A DNA stretch of 12,401 nucleotides, from the NCBI GenBank assembly GCA_002352285.1, contig DEIC01000074.1:1-12401 (forward strand), read 5' to 3'. Every line of letters begins with the position of its first letter. Within the stretch, counting starts at the first letter, position 1. Both the position numbers and the translations under genes were made by a program. Below are positions 7,365-12,401 of this stretch, piece after piece. Below the pieces are notes generated by a model that searched no databases, was not told where the DNA came from, and saw only the letters and a program-made list of their open reading frames with translations. Origin of the DNA: Alphaproteobacteria bacterium UBA2784. GTDB lineage: Bacteria > Pseudomonadota > Alphaproteobacteria > Micropepsales > Micropepsaceae.

Positions 7365-7508
7365 GCCTCCGCCCGCGCTGCTTGGCGCGGGGGAGGCCAG
7401 CGATGCCCTTGCATCGCGGGTGGGGGAAATTTGGCGGAAAATAGTGGCCCCCACCCAGATCGCAAGAGCGATCTCTTGCGCTCCGCTCACCCCCGCAACA
7501 AGTTGCGG
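7365..7508. repeat. Palindromic repeat element of related design, next to copy 2
   Basis: This non-coding stretch is a chain of hairpins. GCCTCC-g-CCCGCGC/GCGCGGGGGAGGC (7365-7378/7385-7397) has one bulged base. GCGATGC/GCATCGC (7400-7406/7411-7417) has a four-base loop. A wide central stem is formed by GGGTGGGGG/CCCCCACCC (7418-7426/7448-7456). CGCAAGAG/CTCTTGCG (7461-7468/7473-7480) has a four-base loop, and CCGCAAC/GTTGCGG (7493-7499/7502-7508) is almost a pure palindrome. A 19-mer at 7475-7493 is the exact reverse complement of 1276-1294 in copy 1, so the two elements share sequence as well as layout. Confidence 0.75.
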
Positions 7509-7552
7509 AGGAGGTGGAAGCAAGATGTGTGAATCCGAGAGCGTATCCTGGG

Positions 7553-7685
7553 GGAGGCGGACTTGCGTCTTCGCAAATCGGTGGGGGGCACCATCGACGA
7601 ACGCAGCACAGCGTCCCGCAACCCCACCGGACTTGCAATCGCTTCGCTCTGCAAGTCCCGCCTCCCCTTTGAGGAAAGGGGAGGC
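7553..7685 (-). repeat. Palindromic dispersed repeat, copy 2 (inverted relative to copy 1)
   Basis: On the minus strand this is a diverged copy of 1259-1430. Exact shared blocks are the 24-mer at 7614-7637 and the 21-mer at 7572-7592. The outer end is a perfect 11-bp stem with a four-base loop, GCCTCCCCTTT (7660-7670)/AAAGGGGAGGC (7675-7685). Next come GACTTGCA/TGCAAGTC (7630-7637/7650-7657) and the central CGGTGGGG/CCCCACCG (7579-7586/7622-7629). Together with the preceding element it fills the space between the convergent CoA-transferase and MATE genes, and I see no gene in 7302-7717. It ends about 30 bases before the MATE stop codon and may also act as a bidirectional transcription barrier. 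Confidence 0.85.
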
Positions 7686-7717
7686 GAAAGAAATGATGCG
7701 TCACATCGCCCCCAACC

Positions 7718-9166
7718 TCACCCCGCCGCTACACCTCTGCGCGTCAGCAATTCAAATCGCCAGACCATCAGCACGGCGGCAATGGCAAGCCCCAGCGCAA
7801 GGCCGTACCACACACCGACCGCGCCCAGGCCGCCGGGAAACGCAAGCGCCGCTGCCGCCGGAAACGCGATCAGCCAATAGGCAGCGCCCGCAATCAGCAT
7901 CGGCACGCGCGTATCCTTGAGGCCGCGCAGCGCACCCGCCGCCGACACCTGCAAGCCGTCAAACAGCTGGAAGAGTGCCGCCACCGCCAGAAACGACGCC
8001 GCAAACGCGCCTGCAGCCGCATTCACCGGATCATCCGGGTCCACATAGATTGCGACGATGACGCCGGGCGCAAACCACATCACCAGTCCCATCGCCAGCA
8101 TGAAGGCTGCCGACATCGCAATCGCCGCATGGCCCGCAATGCGCATGCCATGGGGATCACGTGCACCCGCCGCATAGCCCACGCGCACGGCGGCCGCCGA
8201 GGCAATGCCCATCGGCACCATGAACGTGGCCGAGGCAACATTGATAGCGATCTGGTGGCCTGCCACGGCATCCGCGCCAAAAAGGCCGATCAGCGCGACG
8301 GCTGCCGAGAATACGCCCACTTCAAAGCTCATCGACACGGCAATCGGCCAGCCCACACGGCAGACTTCGCGCACGCGCTTCCAGTTCACATGGAAGAAGT
8401 GATGCATCGCATGTACGGCGTGAAAGTCGGCATCAAACCGGAAGACAAGCGCCATCAGCGCAAAACCGATGAAATCGGCAATCGCGCTGGCGATGGCAGC
8501 TCCGGCAATCCCCATGGCAGGCGCGCCGAGATGGCCGAAGATCAAGACCCAGTTGAGGAACACGTTCACGCAGAACATCACGAATGCGATGGCCAGCGCC
8601 GGGCGCGGCCGGTCCATGGCAGCTGCAAAGCCGCGCATCGCAATCAGCATGAACACAAAGGGCAGGGCGGGCAGCCGCAGATAGTTGTAGAGCGCACCCT
8701 GTTCGGCCAGCACGCGATCCTGCCCCAGCGACAGAAGGATCGTCTCGCTGAAAAGCACGATCACGATGATCGGTAATGCACCCAATACGGCAACCCACAA
8801 TCCGCTGCGGCACGTGTCGCGCAGATCATCGGTCGTTGCAGCCTTGCGCAGTTCGCGGTTGAGCCCGTTGCCGTCCGCACCAATTGCTTGCGCCGCAATC
8901 GGCGAGACCGCCTGCAGAAATCCCATCGCCGGCACGAAGAAAAAATAGAAAAGGGCGGACCCGAGCGCGACCGCAGCCAGCGGCACAGCGCCCAGCGTGC
9001 CGATCATGATGACGTCGGCAATGCCAACCGCCATCCACAGCATTTGCGTTGCCATGATGGGCGCAGAAAGGCGCAGCATCGCCTTCGCCTCGCGCCGATA
9101 GGCGGCAGAGACGGAGCCGTGTGCGGGCGGAATGCCTTCCGCCGCCGGTTCAAGTGTCGCGGGCAT
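7718..9166 (-). CDS. MATE-family (NorM-like) multidrug/Na+ or H+ antiporter
   Basis: MATE proteins export organic cations, drugs or metabolites across the inner membrane in exchange for Na+ or H+. The product of 482 residues (from ATG 9166) has the normal family length and about twelve hydrophobic segments in two pseudo-symmetric halves. The first half opens with EAKAMLRLSAPIMATQMLWMAVGIADVIMIGTLG, typical of MATE transmembrane helix 1 and 2. The loop between halves contains FHVNWKRVREVCRVGWPIAVSMSFEVG, the usual beginning of the second MatE domain, and GADAVAGHQIAINVAS is the family-typical stretch after it. The frame extends upstream to a TTG at 9226, but the extra 20 residues are hydrophilic and overlap a hairpin, so ATG 9166 is preferred; neither start has a strong ribosome binding site. 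The gene is co-directional with, and just downstream of, tRNA-Pro. The substrate is unknown. Confidence 0.92.
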   Translation of the reverse strand: MPATLEPAAEGIPPAHGSVSAAYRREAKAMLRLSAPIMATQMLWMAVGIADVIMIGTLGAVPLAAVALGSALFYFFFVPAMGFLQAVSPIAAQAIGADGNGLNRELRKAATTDDLRDTCRSGLWVAVLGALPIIVIVLFSETILLSLGQDRVLAEQGALYNYLRLPALPFVFMLIAMRGFAAAMDRPRPALAIAFVMFCVNVFLNWVLIFGHLGAPAMGIAGAAIASAIADFIGFALMALVFRFDADFHAVHAMHHFFHVNWKRVREVCRVGWPIAVSMSFEVGVFSAAVALIGLFGADAVAGHQIAINVASATFMVPMGIASAAAVRVGYAAGARDPHGMRIAGHAAIAMSAAFMLAMGLVMWFAPGVIVAIYVDPDDPVNAAAGAFAASFLAVAALFQLFDGLQVSAAGALRGLKDTRVPMLIAGAAYWLIAFPAAAALAFPGGLGAVGVWYGLALGLAIAAVLMVWRFELLTRRGVAAG

Positions 9167-9199
9167 GGCCGCACTCTGACTTTCTTTGCGCCCAGGGTC

Positions 9200-9221
9200 T
9201 CCGGAAACATGTGTCTCCGGA
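9200..9221 (-). terminator. Hairpin between tRNA-Pro and the MATE gene
   Basis: On the minus strand TCCGGAGACA pairs with TGTTTCCGGA around two bases, a ten-pair stem with one G-T wobble, 31 bases after the tRNA 3' end. No T-run follows, so it may be a processing or attenuation structure rather than a true terminator. Confidence 0.35.
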
Positions 9222-9252
9222 CTCAAGGATGCGTGATGACCGGCGGAAGTTT

Positions 9253-9329
9253 TGGTCGGAGAGAGAGGATTCGAACCTCCGGCCCCTGCGTCCCGAACAC
9301 AGTGCTCTACCAGGCTGAGCTACTCTCCG
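9253..9329 (-). tRNA. tRNA-Pro (anticodon CGG)
   Basis: The minus strand folds into a full 77-base cloverleaf. The acceptor stem CGGAGAG pairs with CTCTCCG over seven perfect pairs, followed by discriminator A and an encoded CCA. The D-arm reads AGCTCAGCCTGGTAGAGC. The anticodon stem CTGTG/CGCAG encloses the loop TTCGGGA with anticodon CGG, which reads CCG proline codons. The T-arm contains the invariant TTCGAAT. C1-G72 and A73 are the expected proline identity features. No integrase gene or duplicated 3' end is visible nearby, so there is no sign that it serves as an integration site here. Confidence 0.96.
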
Positions 9330-9355
9330 TGACTGCCGCCAGTCGGGGAGGCGGG

Positions 9356-9385
9356 GTTATAGCCGCGCGCAAAGCCCTCTGTAAA
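9356..9385 (-). promoter_or_regulatory. Likely promoter of tRNA-Pro
   Basis: On the minus strand TTTACA (9385-9380) and TATAAC (9361-9356) are separated by 18 bases. The -10 box ends 27 bases before the tRNA 5' end, giving a short leader for RNase P to remove. Spacing and position fit a sigma-70-type promoter. Confidence 0.45.
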
Positions 9386-9415
9386 GCCGCAGAATATGGG
9401 GAATTTCCGGGCCGC

Positions 9416-10312
9416 TCAGCCTTTGGAGGCCTTGGCTGCAAAGGATTTGAGGGCCCGGTTCAGCTCTGCCCCGAAAAGGATCACGGTCGCGGTGAAATAG
9501 AAAAAGACCATGGCCGCGGCCACACCGCCCAGACCGCCATAAAGCGTCACATAGCTGCCGAATTGCGACAGATAGGCCGAAAACCCGGCCGCCAGCACCA
9601 GCCATGCCACCGAGGTCAAAAGCACGCCCGGCAGCACCTGCGCCACGCTGCGGTGCCCGCCCGGCAGCCACAGATGCGACAACAGCAGCGCCAGAAACAG
9701 GATCACGAACGCAATCGCATAGTGGAAGACCGCATTGCCGAAAAGCGCATTGGCAAAATCAACCGCCGCTTGCGGCAGGATGGAACTCGTCTCTGGCCAC
9801 AACAGGTTCGAGACCACGGTGAGATAGCCGATCACCAGCGCCAATGCCGCACTGAAAATCACGATGAAGATGCTTTCGATCCGTCGCCGGATCACAGAGC
9901 GCTCCTCCTCGGCATCATAGGCGCGCGTCAGCCCCGTGCGCAGCGTCTCCACGCCATTCGACGCAGCCCACAGCGCCAGCACCGCACCAATCGTCAGAAG
10001 GTCGGGATCGCGGATGCGCATCGCTTCCATCAACGGCGCTGAAAGCGCACCGGCTACTTCCGGCGGCAGCGTGCCAAACATGTATTCGGCGACATCGCGC
10101 GCCGTGCCCTCCATGTCGAAGAAGGCGGCCGCCGCAAACAGAAAGATCAGGAACGGGAACAGCGCCAGGATCGCCGAGAACGCCATCGAGCCCGCAATCT
10201 CGAGCCCGTCATGCATGACAAGCCGGTCGCTGGCATCTGCCACAGGCTGCCACACGCGCAGGAACATTCTGCGCAACGCGCCCTGTTGAGCCTCTGGAAC
10301 TTCACCTGCCAT
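9416..10312 (-). CDS. YihY/virulence factor BrkB-family integral membrane protein
   Basis: The product of 298 residues belongs to the YihY/BrkB (UPF0761) family of inner-membrane proteins. Their biochemical role is not settled; they are often misnamed ribonuclease BN. Family landmarks are GLEIAGSMAFSAILALFPFL near the N-terminus, WAASNGVETLRTGLTRAYD in the middle followed by a basic RSVIRRRIESIF stretch, and the C-terminal YGGLGGVAAAMVFFYFTA plus LFGAELN. About six membrane helices are visible, with a basic, Lys-rich tail. I chose ATG 10312 because it lies directly after a G6 stretch and close to a plausible promoter; an in-frame ATG at 10336 would add eight residues but lies upstream of that promoter's -10 box. 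The gene ends 87 bases before the tRNA-Pro gene on the same strand and has no obvious functional partner here. Confidence 0.92.
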   Translation of the reverse strand: MAGEVPEAQQGALRRMFLRVWQPVADASDRLVMHDGLEIAGSMAFSAILALFPFLIFLFAAAAFFDMEGTARDVAEYMFGTLPPEVAGALSAPLMEAMRIRDPDLLTIGAVLALWAASNGVETLRTGLTRAYDAEEERSVIRRRIESIFIVIFSAALALVIGYLTVVSNLLWPETSSILPQAAVDFANALFGNAVFHYAIAFVILFLALLLSHLWLPGGHRSVAQVLPGVLLTSVAWLVLAAGFSAYLSQFGSYVTLYGGLGGVAAAMVFFYFTATVILFGAELNRALKSFAAKASKG

Positions 10313-10318
10313 CCCCCC

Positions 10319-10348
10319 TGTATAGCAAAGCCGCATCAGGGGCTTACA
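10319..10348 (-). promoter_or_regulatory. Possible extended -10 promoter of the YihY/BrkB-family gene
   Basis: On the minus strand TGCTATACA gives an extended -10 box (TATACA at 10324-10319), with a weak TGTAAG -35 element 18 bases upstream. The expected transcription start falls at or within a few bases of ATG 10312, so the mRNA may be leaderless or nearly so. Confidence 0.35.
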
Positions 10349-10399
10349 GACCCAGAGGGCCGGTCCGGACCAAGTCGGCAGGACACCGCAAAACAGCTA

Positions 10400-10428
10400 T
10401 TGATTATCGTAAAACAATAATGTATGTA
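10400..10428 (+). promoter_or_regulatory. Promoter with embedded operator-like inverted repeat for the DUF2975-HTH operon
   Basis: TTGATT (10400-10405) and TATGTA (10423-10428) are 17 bases apart, ideal sigma-70-type spacing. Between them lies the inverted repeat ATTATCG-TAAAA-CAATAAT (10403-10421), six of seven positions symmetric, in the only strongly AT-rich stretch of this region. A tandem TGTA run follows (10421-10432). An HTH protein bound here would block RNA polymerase, and the second gene of the operon encodes such a protein, so autoregulation is the natural reading (inference). Confidence 0.55.
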
Positions 10429-10452
10429 TGTATCACAACATGGAGACAGGAA

Positions 10453-11007
10453 ATGGAACAGAGCGCCGCCCGGCTTTGGGAAGAAACCGCAAAGGACGCA
10501 GGCAAGAAAGCCGAAGGCCTGCGCATCACCGTGCAGGTGATCTTCTGGATCGTGGTTGTCATGGTGCTGGTGCAGCATGTCGTGCTGCCCGCTGTCGCCA
10601 TCCTGACTGGCAATGACTTCAGCGACGACGCGCGCAACTACCGCAACTGGCAATACCTCAACCTGCATCTGATCGAGGCTGCGCCCCTTGTGGCGCTTGC
10701 CTGGGGCCTGTGGGACGCGCAGCGTTATCTGGGCATCGTGGCAAGTGGTGGCCTGTTTGAAGCCGCCAGCATGAAGATGATCGCCGGCATCGGCGATGCG
10801 CTTTGGATAGCTGCCCTCTGGCTGGCCGTATTCGCGCCCAGCCTGACGGAGTTCGTGCAAGACACGGGCGTCTTTGCCATCGCGCTGGAACCGGCAACAT
10901 TGGTGCTGGGCGTTCTTGGCCTCACCCTTTCGGCCATCTCGCGCACGCTTGCCCGGGTGCTTGAAACCGCAAGCCGCCTGCGCGCCGAGAACGAGGCCTT
11001 TGTCTGA
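10453..11007 (+). CDS. DUF2975-like integral membrane protein
   Basis: The product is a 184-residue membrane protein. A cytoplasmic N-terminal segment rich in charged residues (about 1-28) is followed by about four hydrophobic helices: IFWIVVVMVLVQHVVLPAVAI, LIEAAPLVALAWGLWDA, ALWIAALWLAVFAP and the segment ending PATLVLGVLGLTLSAIS. The C-terminus, ISRTLARVLETASRLRAENEAFV, is the feature that best fits the DUF2975 family, whose members usually end with a regulator-adjacent R-x-L-x-E-N-x-x-x-V tail and sit directly before a small YozG-type HTH gene, as here. ATG 10453 has GGAG seven bases upstream (10442-10445); an ATG at 10420 in frame lies inside the operator and is rejected. The TGA stop overlaps the next start (TGATG). 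The biochemical role of the family is unknown. The family name is from memory of such pairs and is moderately sure. Confidence 0.85.
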   Translation: MEQSAARLWEETAKDAGKKAEGLRITVQVIFWIVVVMVLVQHVVLPAVAILTGNDFSDDARNYRNWQYLNLHLIEAAPLVALAWGLWDAQRYLGIVASGGLFEAASMKMIAGIGDALWIAALWLAVFAPSLTEFVQDTGVFAIALEPATLVLGVLGLTLSAISRTLARVLETASRLRAENEAFV

Positions 11008-11225
11008 TGCCGATCATCGTGCGGCTGGATGTGATGCTGGCGCTGCGCAAGAAGCGGGCGAAAGAGCTTGCCGCCGAAATCGGCATCACCGAAGCCAATC
11101 TGTCACTGCTGCGCACCGGCAAAGTAAAGGGCGTGCGCTTTGATACGCTGGAAGCCATCTGCAAATCGCTCGATTGCACACCGGGCGACTTGCTTGAGTA
11201 TGAAAAACATGATGAGGAGAAGTGA
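11007..11225 (+). CDS. Small Cro/CI-type HTH regulator (YozG-like)
   Basis: The gene encodes a 72-residue, single-domain DNA-binding protein. It opens with MPIIVRLDVMLALRKKRAKE, followed by the helix-turn-helix LAAEIGITEANLSLLRTGK and the family-typical ending FDTLEAICKSLDCTPGDLLEY. This pattern is characteristic of the small YozG-like Xre regulators that accompany DUF2975 membrane proteins. The start overlaps the stop of the membrane protein gene by one base, so the pair is translationally coupled. The probable target is the inverted repeat at 10403-10421 in the operon's own promoter. How the membrane partner affects the regulator is unknown; a signal-dependent sequestering arrangement is possible but nothing in the sequence proves it. 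Confidence 0.93.
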   Translation: MPIIVRLDVMLALRKKRAKELAAEIGITEANLSLLRTGKVKGVRFDTLEAICKSLDCTPGDLLEYEKHDEEK

Positions 11226-11263
11226 CGCAGCCGGGTAGAGCGCGATTGCCTGCTCTTGCTGCG
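11226..11263 (+). terminator. Possible hairpin after the DUF2975-HTH operon
   Basis: CGCAGC (11226-11231) and AGAGC (11237-11241) pair with GCTCT (11252-11256) and GCTGCG (11258-11263), with an asymmetric internal loop. It begins directly after the stop codon. No T-run follows, so termination is only a possibility. Confidence 0.3.
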
Positions 11264-11294
11264 GAAACGCAATCCGTTCATCAGGGAGGCTGCC

Positions 11295-11540
11295 ATGACC
11301 CGCCACCGTAATTTTGAAGAACAGCCCTGCTTTTGAAGTGATGAGCAAGCGCCGCAAGGGCTTCAACTCTGAAACCAGCGTCAAACGCGGCCTGCGCATT
11401 GTCCATGGCGACAAGGAGCTGGTTGAAAAGCTTGGCCGCAATGATCTGTGCCCCTGTGGTTCAGGACGCAGATTTCAGGGCCTGCTGCCGCAATGACGGG
11501 CGCTTTCGATGGCGCCAACCGCAAGCATTATGAGCGATAG
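11295..11540 (+). pseudogene. Small SEC-C zinc-motif protein gene, broken by three +1 frameshifts
   Basis: A strong ribosome binding site (GGGAGG, 11284-11289) stands five bases before ATG 11295, but that frame stops after 13 codons. The next frame (+1) encodes FEVMSKRRKGFNSETSVKRG and then VEKLGRNDLCPCGSGRRF, the start of a SEC-C metal-binding motif. A further +1 frame supplies ACCRNDG, and a third supplies AFDGANRKHYER and a TAG at 11538. Removing one base from each of three triplets, CCC 11325-11327, GGG 11478-11480 and GGG 11498-11500, restores one 80-residue protein whose cysteines have canonical CxC-x8-CC spacing. SEC-C motifs bind zinc; in SecA the motif contacts SecB, and many small free-standing SEC-C proteins have no known role. 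The gene is either a recent pseudogene or intact with sequencing errors. The longest single-frame piece, 11314-11496, should not be read as the true protein. Confidence 0.75.
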
Positions 11541-11547
11541 ACATAAA

Positions 11548-11571
11548 GGGGCGGCGCGTCAGCGCTGCCCC
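11548..11571. terminator. Strong GC hairpin between the SEC-C remnant and the acyl-CoA dehydrogenase gene
   Basis: GGGGCGGCGC pairs with GCGCTGCCCC (ten pairs, one G-T wobble) around a GTCA loop. It begins eight bases after the restored SEC-C stop codon, which fits a terminator position. No T-run follows on the plus strand; on the minus strand only TTT follows. Confidence 0.4.
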
Positions 11572-11670
11572 AACCCTTCGCCACCGCTTTGATCTGCCTC
11601 CTCGACACGCCACCTTGGCGCGGTAAGCTTGGCGCATAACGCCATCCCGCATTGCCACTGGAGCCTGCCC

Positions 11671-12401
11671 ATGGATTTCCGCATTCCCGATCACATCAAG
11701 ACGCTGCTTGCCCGCATGGATGATTTCATCGCGCGCGAGATCAAGCCCTTGGAAAACGAGAACGACAACATCCGCTTCTTCGATCACCGGCGCGAGCACG
11801 CCCGCACCGATTGGGATCACGATGGTCTGCCGCGCAAGGAGTGGGAAAACCTGCTGCGCGAAATGCGCCGTCGTGCCGATAAGGCAGGCTTCCTGCGCCT
11901 CGCGCTGCCAAAGGAATATGGCGGCGAAGACATCGGCAATCTCGCCATGGCGATCATCCGCGAGCATCTGGCGGCCAAGGGGCTTGGCCTTCACAACGAT
12001 CTGCAGAATGAGAGTTCGATTGTCGGCAATTTCCCGCAAGTGCTGATGTTCCGTGATTTCGGAACGCCCGCGCAGAAAGAAAAATTCATCAACGGCATGC
12101 TGGCGGGCACGCATCGCGTTGCCTTTGGGCTGACCGAACCCAAACACGGCTCTGATGCCACCTGGATGGAAACGCGCGCCGAGAAGGTGGAGGGCGGCTG
12201 GCGCATCAATGGCGAGAAAATGTGGAACACCGGCGTCCACGTCGCCAATTACGATATGGTGTTTGTGCGCACCAGCGGCAAAGACGGCGATGCGCGCGGC
12301 ATCTCGTGCCTGCTGGTGCCGATGGATGCGCCGGGCGTCAAGATCGGCACCTATTACTGGACATTCAACATGCCCACCGATCATGCGCATGTGATGTTCA
12401 A
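11671..12401 (+). CDS. Acyl-CoA dehydrogenase family protein, N-terminal part (3' end outside window)
   Basis: Acyl-CoA dehydrogenases are FAD enzymes that introduce the alpha-beta double bond of acyl-CoA substrates and pass electrons to ETF. The visible 243 residues cover the N-terminal helical domain and most of the middle beta domain. Signatures are the segment LRLALPKEYGGEDIGNLAMAII, then VAFGLTEPKHGSDATWMET, in which T155 and the following EPxxGSD contact FAD, and WRINGEKMWNTGVHVANYD, the usual beta-domain strand. ATG 11671 has GGAG seven bases upstream (11660-11663). The frame runs off the window end without a stop, so the catalytic base is not seen and the subfamily and chain-length preference cannot be assigned. 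The N-terminus is rich in charged residues (about 20-60), longer than in short-chain enzymes. A CoA-transferase gene occurs 4.4 kb upstream but is not linked in an operon. Confidence 0.92.
   Translation, partial: MDFRIPDHIKTLLARMDDFIAREIKPLENENDNIRFFDHRREHARTDWDHDGLPRKEWENLLREMRRRADKAGFLRLALPKEYGGEDIGNLAMAIIREHLAAKGLGLHNDLQNESSIVGNFPQVLMFRDFGTPAQKEKFINGMLAGTHRVAFGLTEPKHGSDATWMETRAEKVEGGWRINGEKMWNTGVHVANYDMVFVRTSGKDGDARGISCLLVPMDAPGVKIGTYYWTFNMPTDHAHVMF

Noticed and set aside
7365..7685. CRISPR array in the repeat-rich region
   Set aside because: The repeats are palindromic, of different lengths and not evenly spaced, with no constant direct repeat or cas gene.
7309..7920. Open frame of about 200 codons across the repeats and the MATE 3' end
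   Set aside because: It is made of palindromic repeat sequence and antisense MATE sequence and has no protein-like signature; the GC-rich repeats simply lack stops.
9253..9329. tRNA-Pro as an integration (att) site of a mobile island
   Set aside because: No integrase gene and no repeated tRNA 3' end are visible; the flanking genes are ordinary chromosomal ones.
8888..10042. Long plus-strand open frame of 384 codons
   Set aside because: It runs antisense through the MATE gene, the tRNA and the YihY/BrkB gene, with a His/Arg/Gln-rich composition typical of antisense frames in GC-rich DNA.
11314..11496. Intact 60-residue SEC-C protein
   Set aside because: This frame has no ribosome binding site at its ATG and ends before the last two cysteines; the restored 80-residue reading with a proper start fits much better.
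11461..12390. Minus-strand open frame of 309 codons
   Set aside because: It is antisense to the acyl-CoA dehydrogenase gene, whose own frame has clear FAD-binding motifs.

Overview
The window looks like chromosomal, GC-rich alphaproteobacterial DNA, probably Hyphomicrobiales (Rhizobiales) or a close relative. The main evidence is gene order: ccmF (cycK) - ccmH (cycL) - degP-type protease - OmpR-family response regulator - sensor kinase matches the cycHJKL-degP-feuPQ arrangement known from rhizobia and Brucella. In those genomes glnE often follows; here a CaiB/BaiF CoA-transferase gene does. The genus cannot be named from this sequence alone.

Layout. 1-1931: the end of ccmF and then ccmH, two cytochrome c maturation genes, with a palindromic repeat sitting in frame in the 5' end of the ccmH reading frame. 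2091-3743: periplasmic DegP/HtrA-type serine protease. 3744-3956: intergenic region with two consecutive hairpins. 3957-5994: FeuP/FeuQ-like two-component pair, the kinase overlapping the regulator by 14 bases. 6067-7266: class III CoA-transferase. 7267-7717: a convergent intergenic region holding a terminator-like hairpin and two palindromic repeat elements. 7718-9166 (minus): MATE-family transporter. 9253-9329 (minus): tRNA-Pro(CGG) with encoded CCA. 9416-10312 (minus): YihY/BrkB-family membrane protein. 10403-11225: an apparently self-regulated operon of a DUF2975-like membrane protein and a small YozG-like HTH regulator, behind an AT-rich promoter carrying an inverted repeat. 11295-11540: a small SEC-C zinc-motif gene broken by three single-base frameshifts. 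11671 to the end: the start of an acyl-CoA dehydrogenase gene.

How the genes fit together. CcmF and CcmH attach haem to apocytochrome c at the periplasmic face of the inner membrane. The protease and the two-component pair are envelope quality-control and envelope-sensing functions that travel with this cluster. The CoA-transferase and acyl-CoA dehydrogenase are ordinary acyl-CoA metabolism genes and are not adjacent. The rest are separate housekeeping or accessory units.

I found no phage, plasmid, CRISPR, toxin-antitoxin or defence island. The most unusual signals are the family of GC-rich multi-hairpin repeats (two diverged, inverted copies plus one related element, one copy lying inside the ccmH frame) and the SEC-C gene, where removing one base from each of three C/G triplets restores a full protein with canonical cysteine spacing.
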